DNA of 64,000 nucleotides from Hermatobates lingyangjiaoensis (lineage: Eukaryota; Arthropoda; Insecta; Hemiptera; Hermatobatidae): positions 85,001-149,000 of the forward strand of contig JAPFBL010000576.1 of NCBI GenBank assembly GCA_026182355.1, given 5' to 3'. A program made the position numbers and the translations under genes. The notes under the pieces are model-generated. The model did no database searches. It was not told the origin of the DNA and saw only the letters and a program-made list of their open reading frames with translations. Shown here piece after piece: positions 30,790 through 41,769 of this stretch. Every line of letters begins with the position of its first letter. The first letter of the stretch is position 1.

Positions 30790-31540
30790 AATTCGTCTTC
30801 TCATCAATCACTATAACAGGCAGTATATCTGTAAATTACATAGTGACGCTATAAGAATGTTGTTTTCTATCAATTTGTCTTGTCGTCAATCACTATAACA
30901 GGCAGTATAGTGATTATAACACTATATATAGTGATTATAACAGATATACTATAAAAGGCAGTATATCTGTGTATTGCATAGTGACGCTGTTTTCTATCAA
31001 TTTTCCTTGTCGTCAATCACTATAACAGGCAGTATATCTGTAAATTACATAGTGACGCTATAAGAATGTTGTTTTCTATCAATTTGTCTTGTCGTCAATC
31101 ACTATAACAGGCAGTATAGTGATTATAACACTATATATAGTGATTATAACAGATATACTATAAAAGGCAGTATATCTGTGTATTGCATAGTGACGCTGTT
31201 TCCTATCAATTTTCCTTGTCGTCAATCACTATAACAGGCAGTATATCTGTAAATTACATAGTGACGCTATAAGAATGTTGTTTTCTATCAATTTGTCTTG
31301 TCGTCAATCACTATAACTGGCAGTATAGTGATTGTAACACTATATATAGTGATTATGACAGATATACTATAAAGGGCAGTATATCTGTGTATTACATAGT
31401 GACGCTATAAGATGCTGTTTTCTATCAATTTGCCTTGTCGTCAATCACTATAACAGGCAGTATATCTGTAAATTGCATAGTGACGCTATTAGAATTGTGT
31501 TTTCTATCAATTTACCTTTTCGTCAATCATTATAACAAAG
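30790..31540. repeat. tandem array, 209-bp higher-order unit
   Basis: The junction word AGTGACGCTATAAGAATGTTG recurs at 30842, 31051 and 31260, a period of 209 bp. Each unit is built from related pieces of about 75-80 bp (CAATCACTATAACAGGCAG, TATATCTGTAAATTACATAG) plus an internal hairpin made from AGTGATTATAACACTATATATAG and AGATATACTATAAAAGGCAGTATATCT. The last part (31400-31540) is a partial, more diverged unit. No coding frame. Confidence 0.9.
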
Positions 31541-31924
31541 TATAAATTTGAAAAAAATTAAAGTTATAAAATATCAAAAAAAATAAAATGGTATACAATT
31601 ATTCCGAAGAAAATCTATTGAAAATAAATACTTAACGACGAATCTGAAAACAAAAAGTTAACAAATAAACTCGTTTATATTTTCGAACATCTTCAACTTT
31701 AATTCAAAAATTTTTTTCTTTGAACTTATTTTTTTTCTAAATTTTCAAAACAAAACTTTAAAAATGTTTGCCATATCTTGAATGTTTAAAAATAATCTCC
31801 GGTATGCAACGATAGCTTTTTTAATGAGAGTTTATGTTCATTTTTGTGTCTTAAAAATCAGATATTGACTCCTTTTCGAAGGAAATTATCCAAAATAGAT
31901 TTTACAAACAAAAAATATTTTAAT
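31541..31924. other. AT-rich stretch, nothing recognised
   Basis: Mostly A/T runs; no feature supported. Confidence 0.5.
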
Positions 31925-32080
31925 AAAAAAAAAAACTTGTTTGGAACACTTAGTATTCTTCTTCACGGTACATCAGTTGGAAAGGTTGTGATATAATTCC
32001 TCTTAGTTATTCTTCTTTCCCATCCACTGATGTATCCTGAAGAAGAACAAATAGGTTTAAATCGTGATTACAAATTATTA
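31925..32080. repeat. foldback element, family M
   Basis: Left: ACTTGTTTGGAACACTTAGTATTCTTCTTCACGGTACATCAG. Right: CCACTGATGTATCCTGAAGAAGAACAAATAGG. The right arm shows CTGAAGA, then A, then GAACA, which in the left antisense copy is the full hairpin GAATAC-TAA-GTGTTC. The arms pair at the inner end (GTACATCAGT/ACTGATGTA). Confidence 0.65.
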
Positions 32081-33040
32081 TAAACCACAAAATAACTAAC
32101 ATTTATCAAAATATGATTGAAGATGTCAAAATAACTAACATTTCATGCGTTTTCACATTATTTTGTCGATGAAATGAGAAACTGTAAGCTATTGGTACAA
32201 ATTCCTATAAATTATTGTTTTCTCATTCATACGCTTGCATAAAATTTATACGTTTTTATTTTTGAGTTTCTTTGAAGAAAATCTGATTCGGTTGCAGTGA
32301 TACTTTACAATGGAAAAATGGCAATAAAATATATGAGTATATTAAATAAAGTAAATTCCAGTCATTTAATCATAATAATTTTTGTTCAACCTTGTAAAGC
32401 CAGGGTCAGCAGCTAGTTATTCTTATGACTTCACAACATTCAAGGTAAAATGTTCTCAGATATTAATGTTTTTTATATTTTAAAAAGTTTATATTTTTTA
32501 GTTAATATATAGATGATATAAACTTTAGGTTTGATTGTAAAAAAGTAATGAAATGAAGGTATCTGTTTTAAACTTAATTGATAAGACATATGGTGTTGAT
32601 GGGTAAATGAGATAAACTCGATTCGGCAGGATGTTCGTTATTATAACCATAGCTTGTCAAGTTTGCAGTAAAACTTATAACAAATGGCCATGAAATGACG
32701 TAGAAATTGTCCCTTTTATGACAAAATAGCACGAAACATCATCAACAATTCTATCGCTAAAGAGTTTTCTTGAAACATTTTAAAGATAAAAAAAATTCTA
32801 AGTAGACATTTCTATATTAAGTTGATTTAGCAAGATTAATATTTTTTATTTATCATTAATTAGCAAACTGTACGTTGGTTGATTATGTGAAAACTTTGTG
32901 TTTTAAAATCTTCTAATTAAGAATGTTTATTATTTTACTATAAGTAAAGTATAGTGATCGTGAAAAAATTCGATCTCGATATTTTCAAGGAATACATGTT
33001 TTGAGGTCCCAAAAGTCGTTTTATGAAGTTTTTTTGGATG
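32081..33040. other. AT-rich unique stretch, no gene seen
   Basis: No supported exon, repeat or element end. Confidence 0.5.
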
Positions 33041-33044
33041 ATGT

Positions 33045-33105
33045 CTGAGTGTGTGTGTGTGTTGTGTGTGTGTGTCTGTGTGTGTGTGTCTGTGTGTGTG
33101 TGTGG
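33045..33105. repeat. (TG)n microsatellite
   Basis: Interrupted TG repeat with TCTG units, followed by GATGGATGGG and TATGTATG words. Confidence 0.95.
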
Positions 33106-33109
33106 ATAG

Positions 33110-34109
33110 ATGGATGGGTGGGTATGTATGTATCCAAGAGATTTTGAAGAGACTACTGTTCAGAATCTTTGATGGATCAAACTCATGTTTTACTCAAAAA
33201 TTCGCCTTATAGTATAGATGGACCCTACTATTTGGGACCAATTAAACATGATGAGAAAGTCAATTTTTTTATGTGTTTTTTTTTTTAAATGTGTTTTTAG
33301 ACAACATTTTCACATTTGTAAATTTTTTGTATCAGTTTTTGATTAGTTTCGCATTGTTTAAAGAATTTACAGATAATGTATAAGTTAATTCAAGTTCATA
33401 ATGTAAAATTCAGATTATAGCAGTAACAAAAGTTTTAAAGAAGCATATTCTTGTATTAACGATTCTTATATCACTGAATACTCAAGGTAATGAATCCATT
33501 TGAGCTGAATACCCGCTCATAAAAGTTCTATTTCAGCGAAATTTGTAGTTAGAACGATAACGAAAGTCTAAGGTGGACTGAAGTTCATTTCTTTGTCCTA
33601 AATCATTCCTCCAGAACAGCTCTAACTCCCAGATTATAGGCCCTGCCCCCCTCTTTTAGCTTTGATCCTAAATTGAAAAATAGTTGGGAAGACTTTACCC
33701 TCATCGAGGTTCAAATTTCTCTTTATTCCTTCAATACAGCCTCCTGAACCAGACCGAATAGCATTTACAGCCTCTATAGTTCTCTTAAAACATCGATTAT
33801 AGTACCCTCTTGTTCAACTTTTCTTAATTTATCTTCTTTTGATTTCAATAGAGTCCAATATAATTAAAAAAAAATTCTATTATTGTTAGAATTGCTACTC
33901 GTTACTTACTAGTGCTTACATACGAGCACTTAGTATATGACAGATATTCTTTATATCAACCAAGAAATATCAAAAAATAGAGTAAAGCATCGAAACTTGT
34001 ATATATGTCAAAATTTTAGAATTTCTTTTTTGTCATTACCGTTGTACATGATTTACTATAAAGTAAAAATTGAATTTAAAAAAAACCTGTAATAAACCAA
34101 TAAGGATAA
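33110..34109. other. AT-rich unique stretch, no gene seen
   Basis: No supported feature. Confidence 0.5.
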
Positions 34110-34317
34110 TTGAATGGTAATTGTTTTAAACTTGCAAAAATAACAATTTATGTGTTATGTGGAATAAGATTTAGTGTTGGAATGGAGAAAGGGGAAAGAT
34201 GCGGTTACTTGGTGATGGACGAAGCGGCAGATTCTCTTATCCAGGTTGAGAACTGGAAAGCCCCAACTGACTTGATTAATGCCGAAACCGGCAGCCGATT
34301 TGTCTCCTAGCAAACCA

Positions 34318-34324
34318 CACACAG

Positions 34325-34355
<31 letters not shown>
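34318..34355. repeat. (CA)n microsatellite
   Basis: Alternating CA repeat. The GC-richer block before it (34190-34310) has open frames on both strands, one containing ACTTGATTAATGCCGAAACCGGCAG, a possible worn core. No gene could be assigned. Confidence 0.9.
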
Positions 34356-34356
<1 letters not shown>

Positions 34357-34646
34357 TACACACACAGCATCGACAAGATTAATAGAGGCTTTCGCAAAAC
34401 TTTATATTTACTTAGATAAATGAATCAATCAACCCTCTTGGACTACTCTAATTGAAAATCTACATCAAACAAAGAAATGAATTAGTAAGATAATACTGTT
34501 AAAACAAGGCAATACCATTATCACACAAGGGGTCAGCGTTAATTTCAAACTAATTAACGGACTAATATCTCTAAACAAGCTCAGTTACCAATTACCATCC
34601 ATTACAGTTCAGCCAACAATTTTTAACAATTTTTAATTACTGTCAA

Positions 34647-34690
<44 letters not shown>
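34356..34690. other. AT-rich stretch ending in (TA)n
   Basis: Unique sequence, then TA repeats from 34651 to 34689. Nothing else seen. Confidence 0.5.
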
Positions 34691-34693
<3 letters not shown>

Positions 34694-34790
34694 AATGTTC
34701 AAACGACAATAAGAAATGGGATGTTTTTTTCTCATTTCTCACTGTAGTTTGAACAATGATTGTTGTTCCACAAGTTTACAGTAAAATTTT

Positions 34791-34792
<2 letters not shown>
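34691..34792. repeat. collapsed foldback, family A outer ends
   Basis: TTCAAACGACAATAAGAAATGGGA is mirrored by TCTCATTTCTCACTGTAGTTTGAAC, then TTTACAGTAAAATTTTGTG. These are only the outer arms of family A; both cores are deleted. (TA)n lies on both sides. Confidence 0.65.
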
Positions 34793-34794
<2 letters not shown>

Positions 34795-34843
<49 letters not shown>

Positions 34844-34850
34844 ATATATA
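34795..34850. repeat. (TA)n with TATG units
   Basis: About 55 bp of TA repeat broken by TATGTATG. Confidence 0.9.
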
Positions 34851-35230
34851 TTTATAACAAATTCAATAATACAACGACCGTTTGATATAATAGATGTGTC
34901 ATCCAATATAGATTTGGTAAATTTTCTACGTTCAAAAATAAAACTCTCATTGCCGATATTTCGGTTTTATTTACAATCCTTGTTATAGGCAGAAGTAAAA
35001 ATTTTTTGAATATGAAAATTAAATTTACATTGTTAGATTAAACATTTTTATGTTTGTAAACATTGTTTAAATTTAAACATGTAAAAATAATGTAAATTTA
35101 ATTTTCCTATTCTAAAAAAATTCTTAATCCTGTCTATGAAATAGGTTTTAAATAGCAAGTCAAATGTCTTCAACGAGAGTTTAATTTTCGAACCTAAAAA
35201 ATTGACCAAATTCCGATTAGATAACACACC

Positions 35231-35232
<2 letters not shown>
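34851..35232. repeat. foldback, Penelope-like family H
   Basis: The left arm has CAAAAATAAAACTCTCATTGCCGATATTTCGGTTTTATTTACAATCC (antisense family H core) and the right has CTGTCTATGAAATAGGTTTTAAATAGCAAG then GAGAGTTTAATTTTCGAACC. The inner arms pair at AATTAAATTTACATT. Ends: ATAATAGATGTGTCATCC and GATTAGATAACACACC. Confidence 0.7.
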
Positions 35233-35261
<29 letters not shown>

Positions 35262-35263
<2 letters not shown>

Positions 35264-36349
35264 AAGTTATTAGAACTATTAATAAGATTTAATCACAATA
35301 AAATAATATGCTAAATAACATGTGATAATGTATATTCATATAAATAATGTAATTTATTTTTTCATGTTATTGTAATTAATTTAGTACTGATGTAGTCCTG
35401 AAGCTTTCAGTAAACACAAACGCCATGTTTGCTTCAATGTGTTTTGAGGAAATTTTGACGCTAAACGAAACCTCTATAAAGAAAATAAATGTTTTTATAT
35501 TTATAAAAACAGAATATAAATATATAATAATGCCTATATAAATAAAATTGAATAAAACAAACATTACATTAGGACAAAATATGAAACGATTAAAGGAAAA
35601 TAAAGCCTCGTAGCATACTTGTATAACTCACTTGGGTAGGAGAGGACTTAGAGACTGCAGAAAGATATGTTACCAAGTTGGAAAGTATCCGATAACAGAT
35701 TCGATGAAGTTTGTAAATTATTGATATAAAATAGTAATTATTATTAAATGCTGATATGGACACGCAAGGGTTGTATATTTATAAATACGCCATTTAAACA
35801 TAAATTTCGTAATTTGCTTATGAAACTAAGTTACAGTATATCACCCGCTTATATTTATTTATTTATGATTATGTTGAGCTAAACATTTAGTACCTGCAGA
35901 TTAAAGTATTAATATTTATGCAGAGGCGTTTTTTAAGCATAGGCAAACTTGCATAATCCCCTTCGGCAATAACTCACTAATTGAACCAACAGCTGGAGAT
36001 CAAAAGTAAATATTTGACCATGAATCTTTAATAAAGATACTTCCCTAGCAGTAGTTGGTTGTGAATGTATTTTAGATTAATTTTAAAGGCTTGGGGAAAA
36101 GGTCAAGTTCTTAGCATCCAATTTGTTTCAACAGACTGAAATAAAAATTCAACTTCATCCCCAAGATAGAGGTTTTATTCAAACTTTAATTAACATAGCT
36201 GTGTTTACCCTTTTGATTTGAGAGTTTTGTAGAATCAAGTATGTTCAATCGCCATGTTGTTTTATTTTCCGAAATTACTTTTTAATTAAAGTAAGTTTTA
36301 CTTCATCTGACAATAATTCAAACATTAATTTATATGATTAAAAAAGGGG
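35262..36349. other. AT-rich unique stretch, no gene seen
   Basis: No supported feature. Confidence 0.5.
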
Positions 36350-36580
36350 GGGGGGAGGTCAGCTTAGTGGTTAACGTGCTTGCATCTGAATTGGTAGGTT
36401 CGGAGTTCGATACCCATCTGGTCCTCTATTTATTCACGTGGGTGGTAAATAAATCTGGGCATATCGTACCTAGGAAAGGACGTTAAACCACTGTCCCAAG
36501 CTTGTACGATATCAGGTACCCTAAATACACTTGAGTTAGGCAAAATTTAGGACTCCCAATGTAGAATCAACAGTTAATGT
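36350..36580 (+). mobile_element. tRNA-derived SINE
   Basis: The head starts after a G run: AGGTCAGCTTAGTGGTTAACG, then TTCGGAGTTCGATACCC (B box). It has GTGGTAAATAAATCTGGGC, AAAGGACGTTAAACCAC, and GGACTCCCAATGTAGAATC. The tail is cut short compared with 29918-30240. Confidence 0.85.
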
Positions 36581-36744
36581 TGATTCTCGCCTCAATAACA
36601 ACAATAGAAGGGAAAATCATACAAATTTGGGCAATAATATCTACAACAACTGTTACTATTGGCAACCAAGGACATAGAACATTTTGTCCTAAGAACTGTA
36701 AAAAATCAAATATATTACGATCACAACTGATAACATTTGTCATC

Positions 36745-36835
36745 TACAAATTAAACAAACTTCAAAAAAGAGAAGTTGACATTTGAAGAAAAACCAATGG
36801 TTGTAGCGAAACGTTGTATCTTTACATACTCACTC
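36745..36835 (+). repeat. family N core remnant
   Basis: ACATTTGAAGAAAAACCAATGGTTGTAGCGAAACGTTGTATC at 36780-36821: TTGAAGA, A, hairpin AACC-AAT-GGTT, a 5-base insert, GAAACGTT. The outer stem does not pair well. Confidence 0.45.
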
Positions 36836-37003
36836 CAAATGCAGAGTGGATTCATTGTTAGGCTTTTTAACAATAAACCTACTGTAAATATTAACATCGG
36901 TTTTGATTCATTAAAGTAATAGTTATGTATGTAAGAAGTGACTCATTTATGTTTGTTTGATTATAGCTACACTGGACCTAGTGGTACATAGATTAAGCAA
37001 TGT

Positions 37004-37760
37004 CAGTGACGTAAAGGAGAAGGCGCGCGAGGGGCGGTCCTATGTGGCACCTGCCAGGGGGCGGCATTATGAGGGGGTAAATATAGAAAATAGAAAAAAA
37101 ATTATAAAAAGCTAACAAAAAGTCTGAAATTTTTACCAAAATGAAATTTCATATACCAAAAAGTTCCATATTGTTAATATGTTTTTTTTGTGTAATAATG
37201 TTTTTAAACGGATTTTTCAACTATAATATTTGAAAATTAAAAATAAATTTCTTTTAAAAATTTTCAAAACTACTTTTTTTAAAGGGGTTGAAAGTGTATT
37301 ATATTTTTTGCGTAGTCAATTTAATTTAAAATTTTTTTGATATTAACTGACTACGCAAAAAATATAATACACTTTCAACCCCTTTAAAAAAGTAGTTTTG
37401 AAAATTTTAAATGAAATTTATTTTTAATGTCCAAATATTACAGTCGAAAAATTCGTTTAAAAACATTATTACACAAAAAACATGTTAACAATATGGAACT
37501 TATAAAATTTTTTTTAAAAAAAAAATTATATTAAAGACGATTGTATATGTGTACGACACAATAACAATATGGGAGTCTGGTCCTAACGACAGCAGTCTAA
37601 AATTAGATCTTTTATTGTAATTCAGTAAAAATAAATATTTGCAGGACTTTTTAGAATTTTGAAAGTTTATGGATTATCAACAGTTTAGAGTGGGGTGGGG
37701 GGGGGGGGGGGGGGCAATCTAACGAACGTCGTGGGCGGCCGTTTCATCTCCATAGTTTCT
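37004..37760. mobile_element. hAT-like element with inverted interior
   Basis: The left end CAGTGACGTAAAGG resembles CAGTGGCGTAG of the element at 11474. GC-rich subterminal blocks lie at 37022-37080 and 37690-37745. The inner arms, about 37195-37335 and 37348-37495, are strong inverted repeats (TTTAAAGGGGTTGAAAGTGT and its complement) whose text matches the interior of 11750-11880. A foldback derivative of that hAT-like family. The G run at 37695-37714 may be length-uncertain. The right end is not clear. Confidence 0.6.
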
Positions 37761-38640
37761 CCTCGACTGGGAAATGTTGATTAAGAAGAAGTATAATTTA
37801 TGCCACAAAGAACAGAGAGAGGTAAATTTACGTTTTAGTTACCACATTATTTGGAGAAAAACTCTAAATGAATTTCTATTTTAAGGGAAATGACAGTGAA
37901 AAACATTTTTAAGTAAGAAGATAAAAGGAACAATGAACATGAAGGAAGGTGACATAAATGTTTATAATGTAAAGAGAAGTGTGTGGGGAGGAAGAAATGT
38001 GGAGGAATAATGCACTATAATCAGGGCAGGACCAAGGGCTGACAGTTGTGAAGGTCCGCTCCTTTGTGGCCCTACCTAATGAGTCCCTTTAAAAAGGGCT
38101 TATCTTAACCAGATAACCCTTGAGCCTTCATCACAATCAACTTGCAATTTTTCTAGTTGAGTTCAGTTTACAGGCCCTAACAAATCATATGGTTTGCAAT
38201 CAAATAAATAACTTGAAAAACTTATTGCAATTACCAATTACAGATAAAACAGAAATCATATTTTTCGTCATTTAATATTAAAAAAAAAAGTCAGAATCTA
38301 GATATATTTAAAAAATAATATTCAAAATGCCCAACCGTTAATTAAAAATTATTATATAATTATGGAATTAACCACGACACAAAATTAGTTGTCCAGATTA
38401 TTATTGAAGTTTCAAATTTTATCTGTATCTATTTCAAAGTAATGTATGTTAATATATGTCAATATACTTAGAATTATAAAGAAACAGTTCTAATTTAAAA
38501 AACAAAACAAAACATAAGACTTACTTCAAGTTAGAATAGAAATTTAAACACTGATACTCTAGAAGGTGTACCAAAGATGACATGGCTGTATATCAAAATA
38601 TAGCAAAGAGCTGTGACTGATGTATCTTGTTCAGCATAAT
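37761..38640. other. AT-rich stretch, nothing firm
   Basis: At 38025-38090 CAGGGCAGGACCAAGGGC and following GC-rich bases look like one end of another transposon, but I found no second end. Confidence 0.4.
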
Positions 38641-38816
38641 TAGGGAACCCTAAAAAATATAGATAAAAACTTTGATAGTCGAACTATCACTTATAGTTGA
38701 CATACTGAAGTCGAAATATTGAAAAGTGAGTCCTAATTTTTACAGTTCTATGTGTCACCAGTTCATTTTAAGTTGTAATCAGTCCTTACGGATCGCATAT
38801 CGTTTATCACTTATAT
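38640..38816 (+). repeat. worn right arm, family C
   Basis: ACTGAAGTCGAAATATTGAAAAGTGAGTCC, TTTACAGTTCTATGTGTCACC and TAATCAGTCCTTACGGATCGCATATCG (terminal GGATCGC box) match the right arm at 20575-20675. Confidence 0.6.
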
Positions 38817-38819
38817 AAA

Positions 38820-39055
38820 TAAAGATTTTCAATTATCTCATGAAATAAAAATTCACGCATAAACCTTGATAAGAAATCAAAAAATGACTAAGATCTTTCA
38901 ATGTTAGCAAGAGGTCTTCGTCCGAGTCATAAACCCAACTCATTTGAAGACCGCTTGCTACGGTTGAAAGATCTTAGTCCTTTTTCCCCATTTCATGTTG
39001 TGGTTTGATCATTGATTGTTATATCATGTGTTTATGTGAAATCTGTATATACATA
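38820..39055. repeat. foldback element, family A (worn)
   Basis: The left arm has TGACTAAGATCTTTCAATGTTAGC and TCTTCGTCCGAGTCATAAACCC; the right has TTTGAAGACCGCTTGCTACGGTTGAAAGATCTTAG, CATTTCATGTTGTGGTTTGATC and TTATGTGAAATCTG. The right CTGACGA box was lost at the join. Confidence 0.8.
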
Positions 39056-39057
39056 TT

Positions 39058-39367
39058 GTAAACAGGAAAACGATCCAAAAGGACAACAAACGTTTCACGA
39101 TGAATCACAAACACAGAACTAAGGAATAAACACACTTACTGTCTCTAATTTTCGGTTGAACCATCATCAGGAGAGTTGAGATAGGGACACCAAGCGTACT
39201 TGTGAAGCGACTGATGGAGACCAACGGTTGGGTCTCCAACCGTCGCTTCACAAGTACGCTTGGTGTCCCTATCTCAACTCTCCTGATGACGGTTCAACCG
39301 AAAATTAGAGACAGTAAGTGTGTTTGTTCCTCAGTTCTGTGTTTGTGATTCATCGTGAAACGTTTAT
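39058..39367. repeat. foldback element, family B variant
   Basis: Outer box GAAAACGATCC, then arms from 39088 (AAACGTTTCACGATGAATC) to 39365. The right core (about 39286-39319) is TCTC, CTGATGA, C, hairpin GGTT-C-AACC, GAA, AATT, A, GAGA: a different CTGANGA version with pairing intact. GTAAGTGTG follows. Left and right agree almost exactly. Confidence 0.88.
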
Positions 39368-40189
39368 ATATATATATATATAGTCTTCTATGGGTTGTCC
39401 GGGGAAAGGAATATGATTACTGTAGGAGCTCACTGTAAAGTGAGGCTAATGTTTTCTGCCAAACATCATATAACACAGAGGGACTGTGTAACCTCTTTAC
39501 CTATTGGCAGAATTACTGAGGCTTCGCTGAGCAGCGTGTAACTGGGACCGCACGCATAGACCTGTAAACTTCACCTCTATTGGTCAATATTGTAACGAAT
39601 ATATATATATATCCAAAAGTATCAGAATAAACGCATGTAACTCTTATAATCAAGGAAATCAGGAATAAAAGTAGAAAAAGAAAAGGTAAAAAAAGTTTTA
39701 AGCAGTTTCTTTGTAATATAAAGTTTTCAAAGAACTAAAAAGTTTCGTCCTTTGAAAACAGGGTAACATTTGAAAGCGCTTATAACTTTTTTCTGCTCTT
39801 TTACTACTATTAGTGGTGATTTCTTTAACATATTCAGTGAGGCTAAAATTTGATTCACTGGTGCTGAAATATTAATTTGTCATGTTTTTTTTTTGCTTCT
39901 ATATAAAATGGCTTGTTTGGCAACTAATTTCTTCAACTTTACCTGTAGTATTGTCTGAGACACCTAAAAAAATTGATATACTCTTGATCATTTAAGGAAC
40001 AATATGCCTTTTGGAACTTTTAACTTCCAGATTATAATAAGCATTTCAGGGCCATGAACTTTCTTTTGCTGCGTGAACTATATTACTGCGAGTTTGTAGT
40101 TAACAAGTGGAGGTTTTATTCAGGTTATCTGTTCTTACGGTGACGAATCAATATGTTATAAGAAGATATAATATATTATAAACTTCTGT
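39368..40189. other. mixed stretch, GC-richer 39380-39590
   Basis: 39440-39510 can form a hairpin (CTGCCAAACATC ... TTGGCAG). It could be a small element, but I found no ends. The rest is AT-rich. Confidence 0.4.
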
Positions 40190-40335
40190 CATACTTCGTA
40201 TTTCCCTAGTGGAGTCGGCCAACAGGTTTTACAAAAACTGCATCATCAATAGGACTAAATTTTGGTTTAGTCCCATTCATAATGCAGCCTTTGCGAAACT
40301 GATCAGACGATTCCACAAGCGATATACGAAGTATG
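40190..40335. repeat. diverged inverted repeat, about 70-bp arms
   Basis: TACTTCGTATTTCCCTAGTGG on the left is mirrored by CACAAGCGATATACGAAGTA on the right, with GGACTAAATTTTGGTTTAGTCC at the centre. No CTGANGA core. Diverged but clear. Confidence 0.75.
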
Positions 40336-41313
40336 ACCGATGTTGATAGTAATATTATCTTTACTAGCCTCTGTGGTACTAACAATAGGCATGTATAAAA
40401 AGAAAGTTTAATCTAAATTGTTTTATTTTTCCATTTAAACATCACATTTTATGCAACACATAATCGCTGTACTCAAAGAGTTTTAAAATGTTTACGATGA
40501 GGTTTTTTATTGAATATAACTATTGAATTCAGAGGATATCTAACAGATAAGTAAGCACTGTGATTAATGAAGTCTTTATATATCAGTATTTGTCAGAAAT
40601 CAATAAAACACCTCAAGAACTTGATAAATGAAACGGACTTGTGTTGGTTGAATCCACAAATTACTTATATATATTGTTCTTTTATACAGATTACAAGAAA
40701 CAATACTCGTATTTATACCTACAAAGATATGTGATATTCATTCGTGCTCATTGCAAGGAACTCTATTTAAAAATAAACTTGATTCAGTCGAAAAATTTTA
40801 CTTTGATAATAAAATTGGAGTTGGGTTAAGTAATAAGAAAAGTTATACAATAGTTGATGAAAAAATTGAAAGAGTGAGCATGCGCTGAGTAGGTGAGAGT
40901 TAATTAGTTCAGGACAGGGTGATGCCTCAGGGGAAGAGTGAGCTAATTTGTAAAACAGAAGGGGTGGGGGGTGGTGGACATGAATTATTGATGGGTCTGG
41001 GGGAGAAGAAGCGGTCAGCAGAATCACCAGGATGAGGTGGGAACGGCAACAAATGATCCTAAACACAACAGCGCCCATCCGCATAATGCTGGCCGAAAGT
41101 GCGCCGCAAGATTAACAGATACTTGTCAGCTATCAAGCGCTATTGTGCTATTGTGCAAAGCGGGAAATGTTCTGCTGCCTCAGCAAACCACTTCTTTAAG
41201 GTTAATCTTCAGCTAACTACTCCTATTGCAAAGTAAACGTTATAGAAGTTTGCAATAAATACCTTTTACAATATGTTCTTATCTATTCTTATCCATGGCA
41301 TTATGGTTTAGAG
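40336..41313. other. AT-rich, then GC-richer island 40860-41230
   Basis: The island is purine-rich and then mixed (GCGCCCATCCGCATAATG, AAGTGCGCCGCAAGATTAAC). It has no matching repeat in the window and no confirmed exon. The minus open frame of 105 codons across 40767-41084 has proline-rich, unrecognised content. A regulatory or conserved noncoding element is possible. Confidence 0.4.
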
Positions 41314-41764
41314 CAGTGTTTCCCAAAGTGGGTGGTACAGCCCCCCTGGGGGCGGTGCTTTGATATCGGGAGGTGCCAATGCAAAAAGGATTTGGGGATT
41401 CTATTTCTATAAATAGAAAATGTTCATGCAATATAATTTCTAAATTTAAGCGAAAACACCACATGTAAACTTCTAGGAAACAGTTTCTTAAAATTATTTG
41501 ATTTGATAATTCATTTTTATGTTAAAAGTATATTCTCACCTAAGTTTTTTTATTATGTATTAATTCTTTTGCATAAATATGCTATGAAACAATACATCTA
41601 TTGGATTGTAAATAAATATTCGATTAGTAATTATTTTAATTTAATTATTAAAATGTTACTCATTTGGTTATTTAGTCTAGGAATCTGATTATTATTCAAT
41701 GGTGTTGAGTTATAGGTGTATGGACCCAAGGGGGCGGTCACTCGAAAAAGTTTAGGAAACACTG
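41314..41764. mobile_element. hAT-like nonautonomous element, 451 bp
   Basis: The ends CAGTGTTTCC and GGAAACACTG are perfect terminal inverted repeats (extendable to AGCAGTG/CACTGCT). Subterminal GC-rich blocks: CCCCCCTGGGGGCGGTGC and CCCAAGGGGGCGGTCAC. Eight-base flanks GTTTAGAG and CTTTGTAG match at five positions, so the duplication is worn or misplaced. The interior is AT-rich; no transposase. Confidence 0.8.
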
Positions 41765-41769
41765 CTTTG

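Noticed and set aside
30790..31540. CRISPR-like array
   Set aside because: The units are contiguous tandem repeats without unique spacers, and the genome is eukaryotic.
34110..34397. Overlapping open frames on both strands next to (CA)n
   Set aside because: Short, mutually antisense, one ending in CA-repeat-encoded cysteine and valine; no family match.
34851..35232. Intact family H core with CTGANGA
   Set aside because: The box before the hairpin is CTATGAAA; only the hairpin, GAA and palindrome parts fit, so it was not counted as a full core.
38025..38095. Second CAGGG-type transposon end
   Set aside because: No matching opposite end within reach and no target duplication.
40767..41084. 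105-codon proline-rich minus-strand frame
   Set aside because: Reads the purine-rich side of an island in antisense; no domain and the start is in AT-rich DNA.
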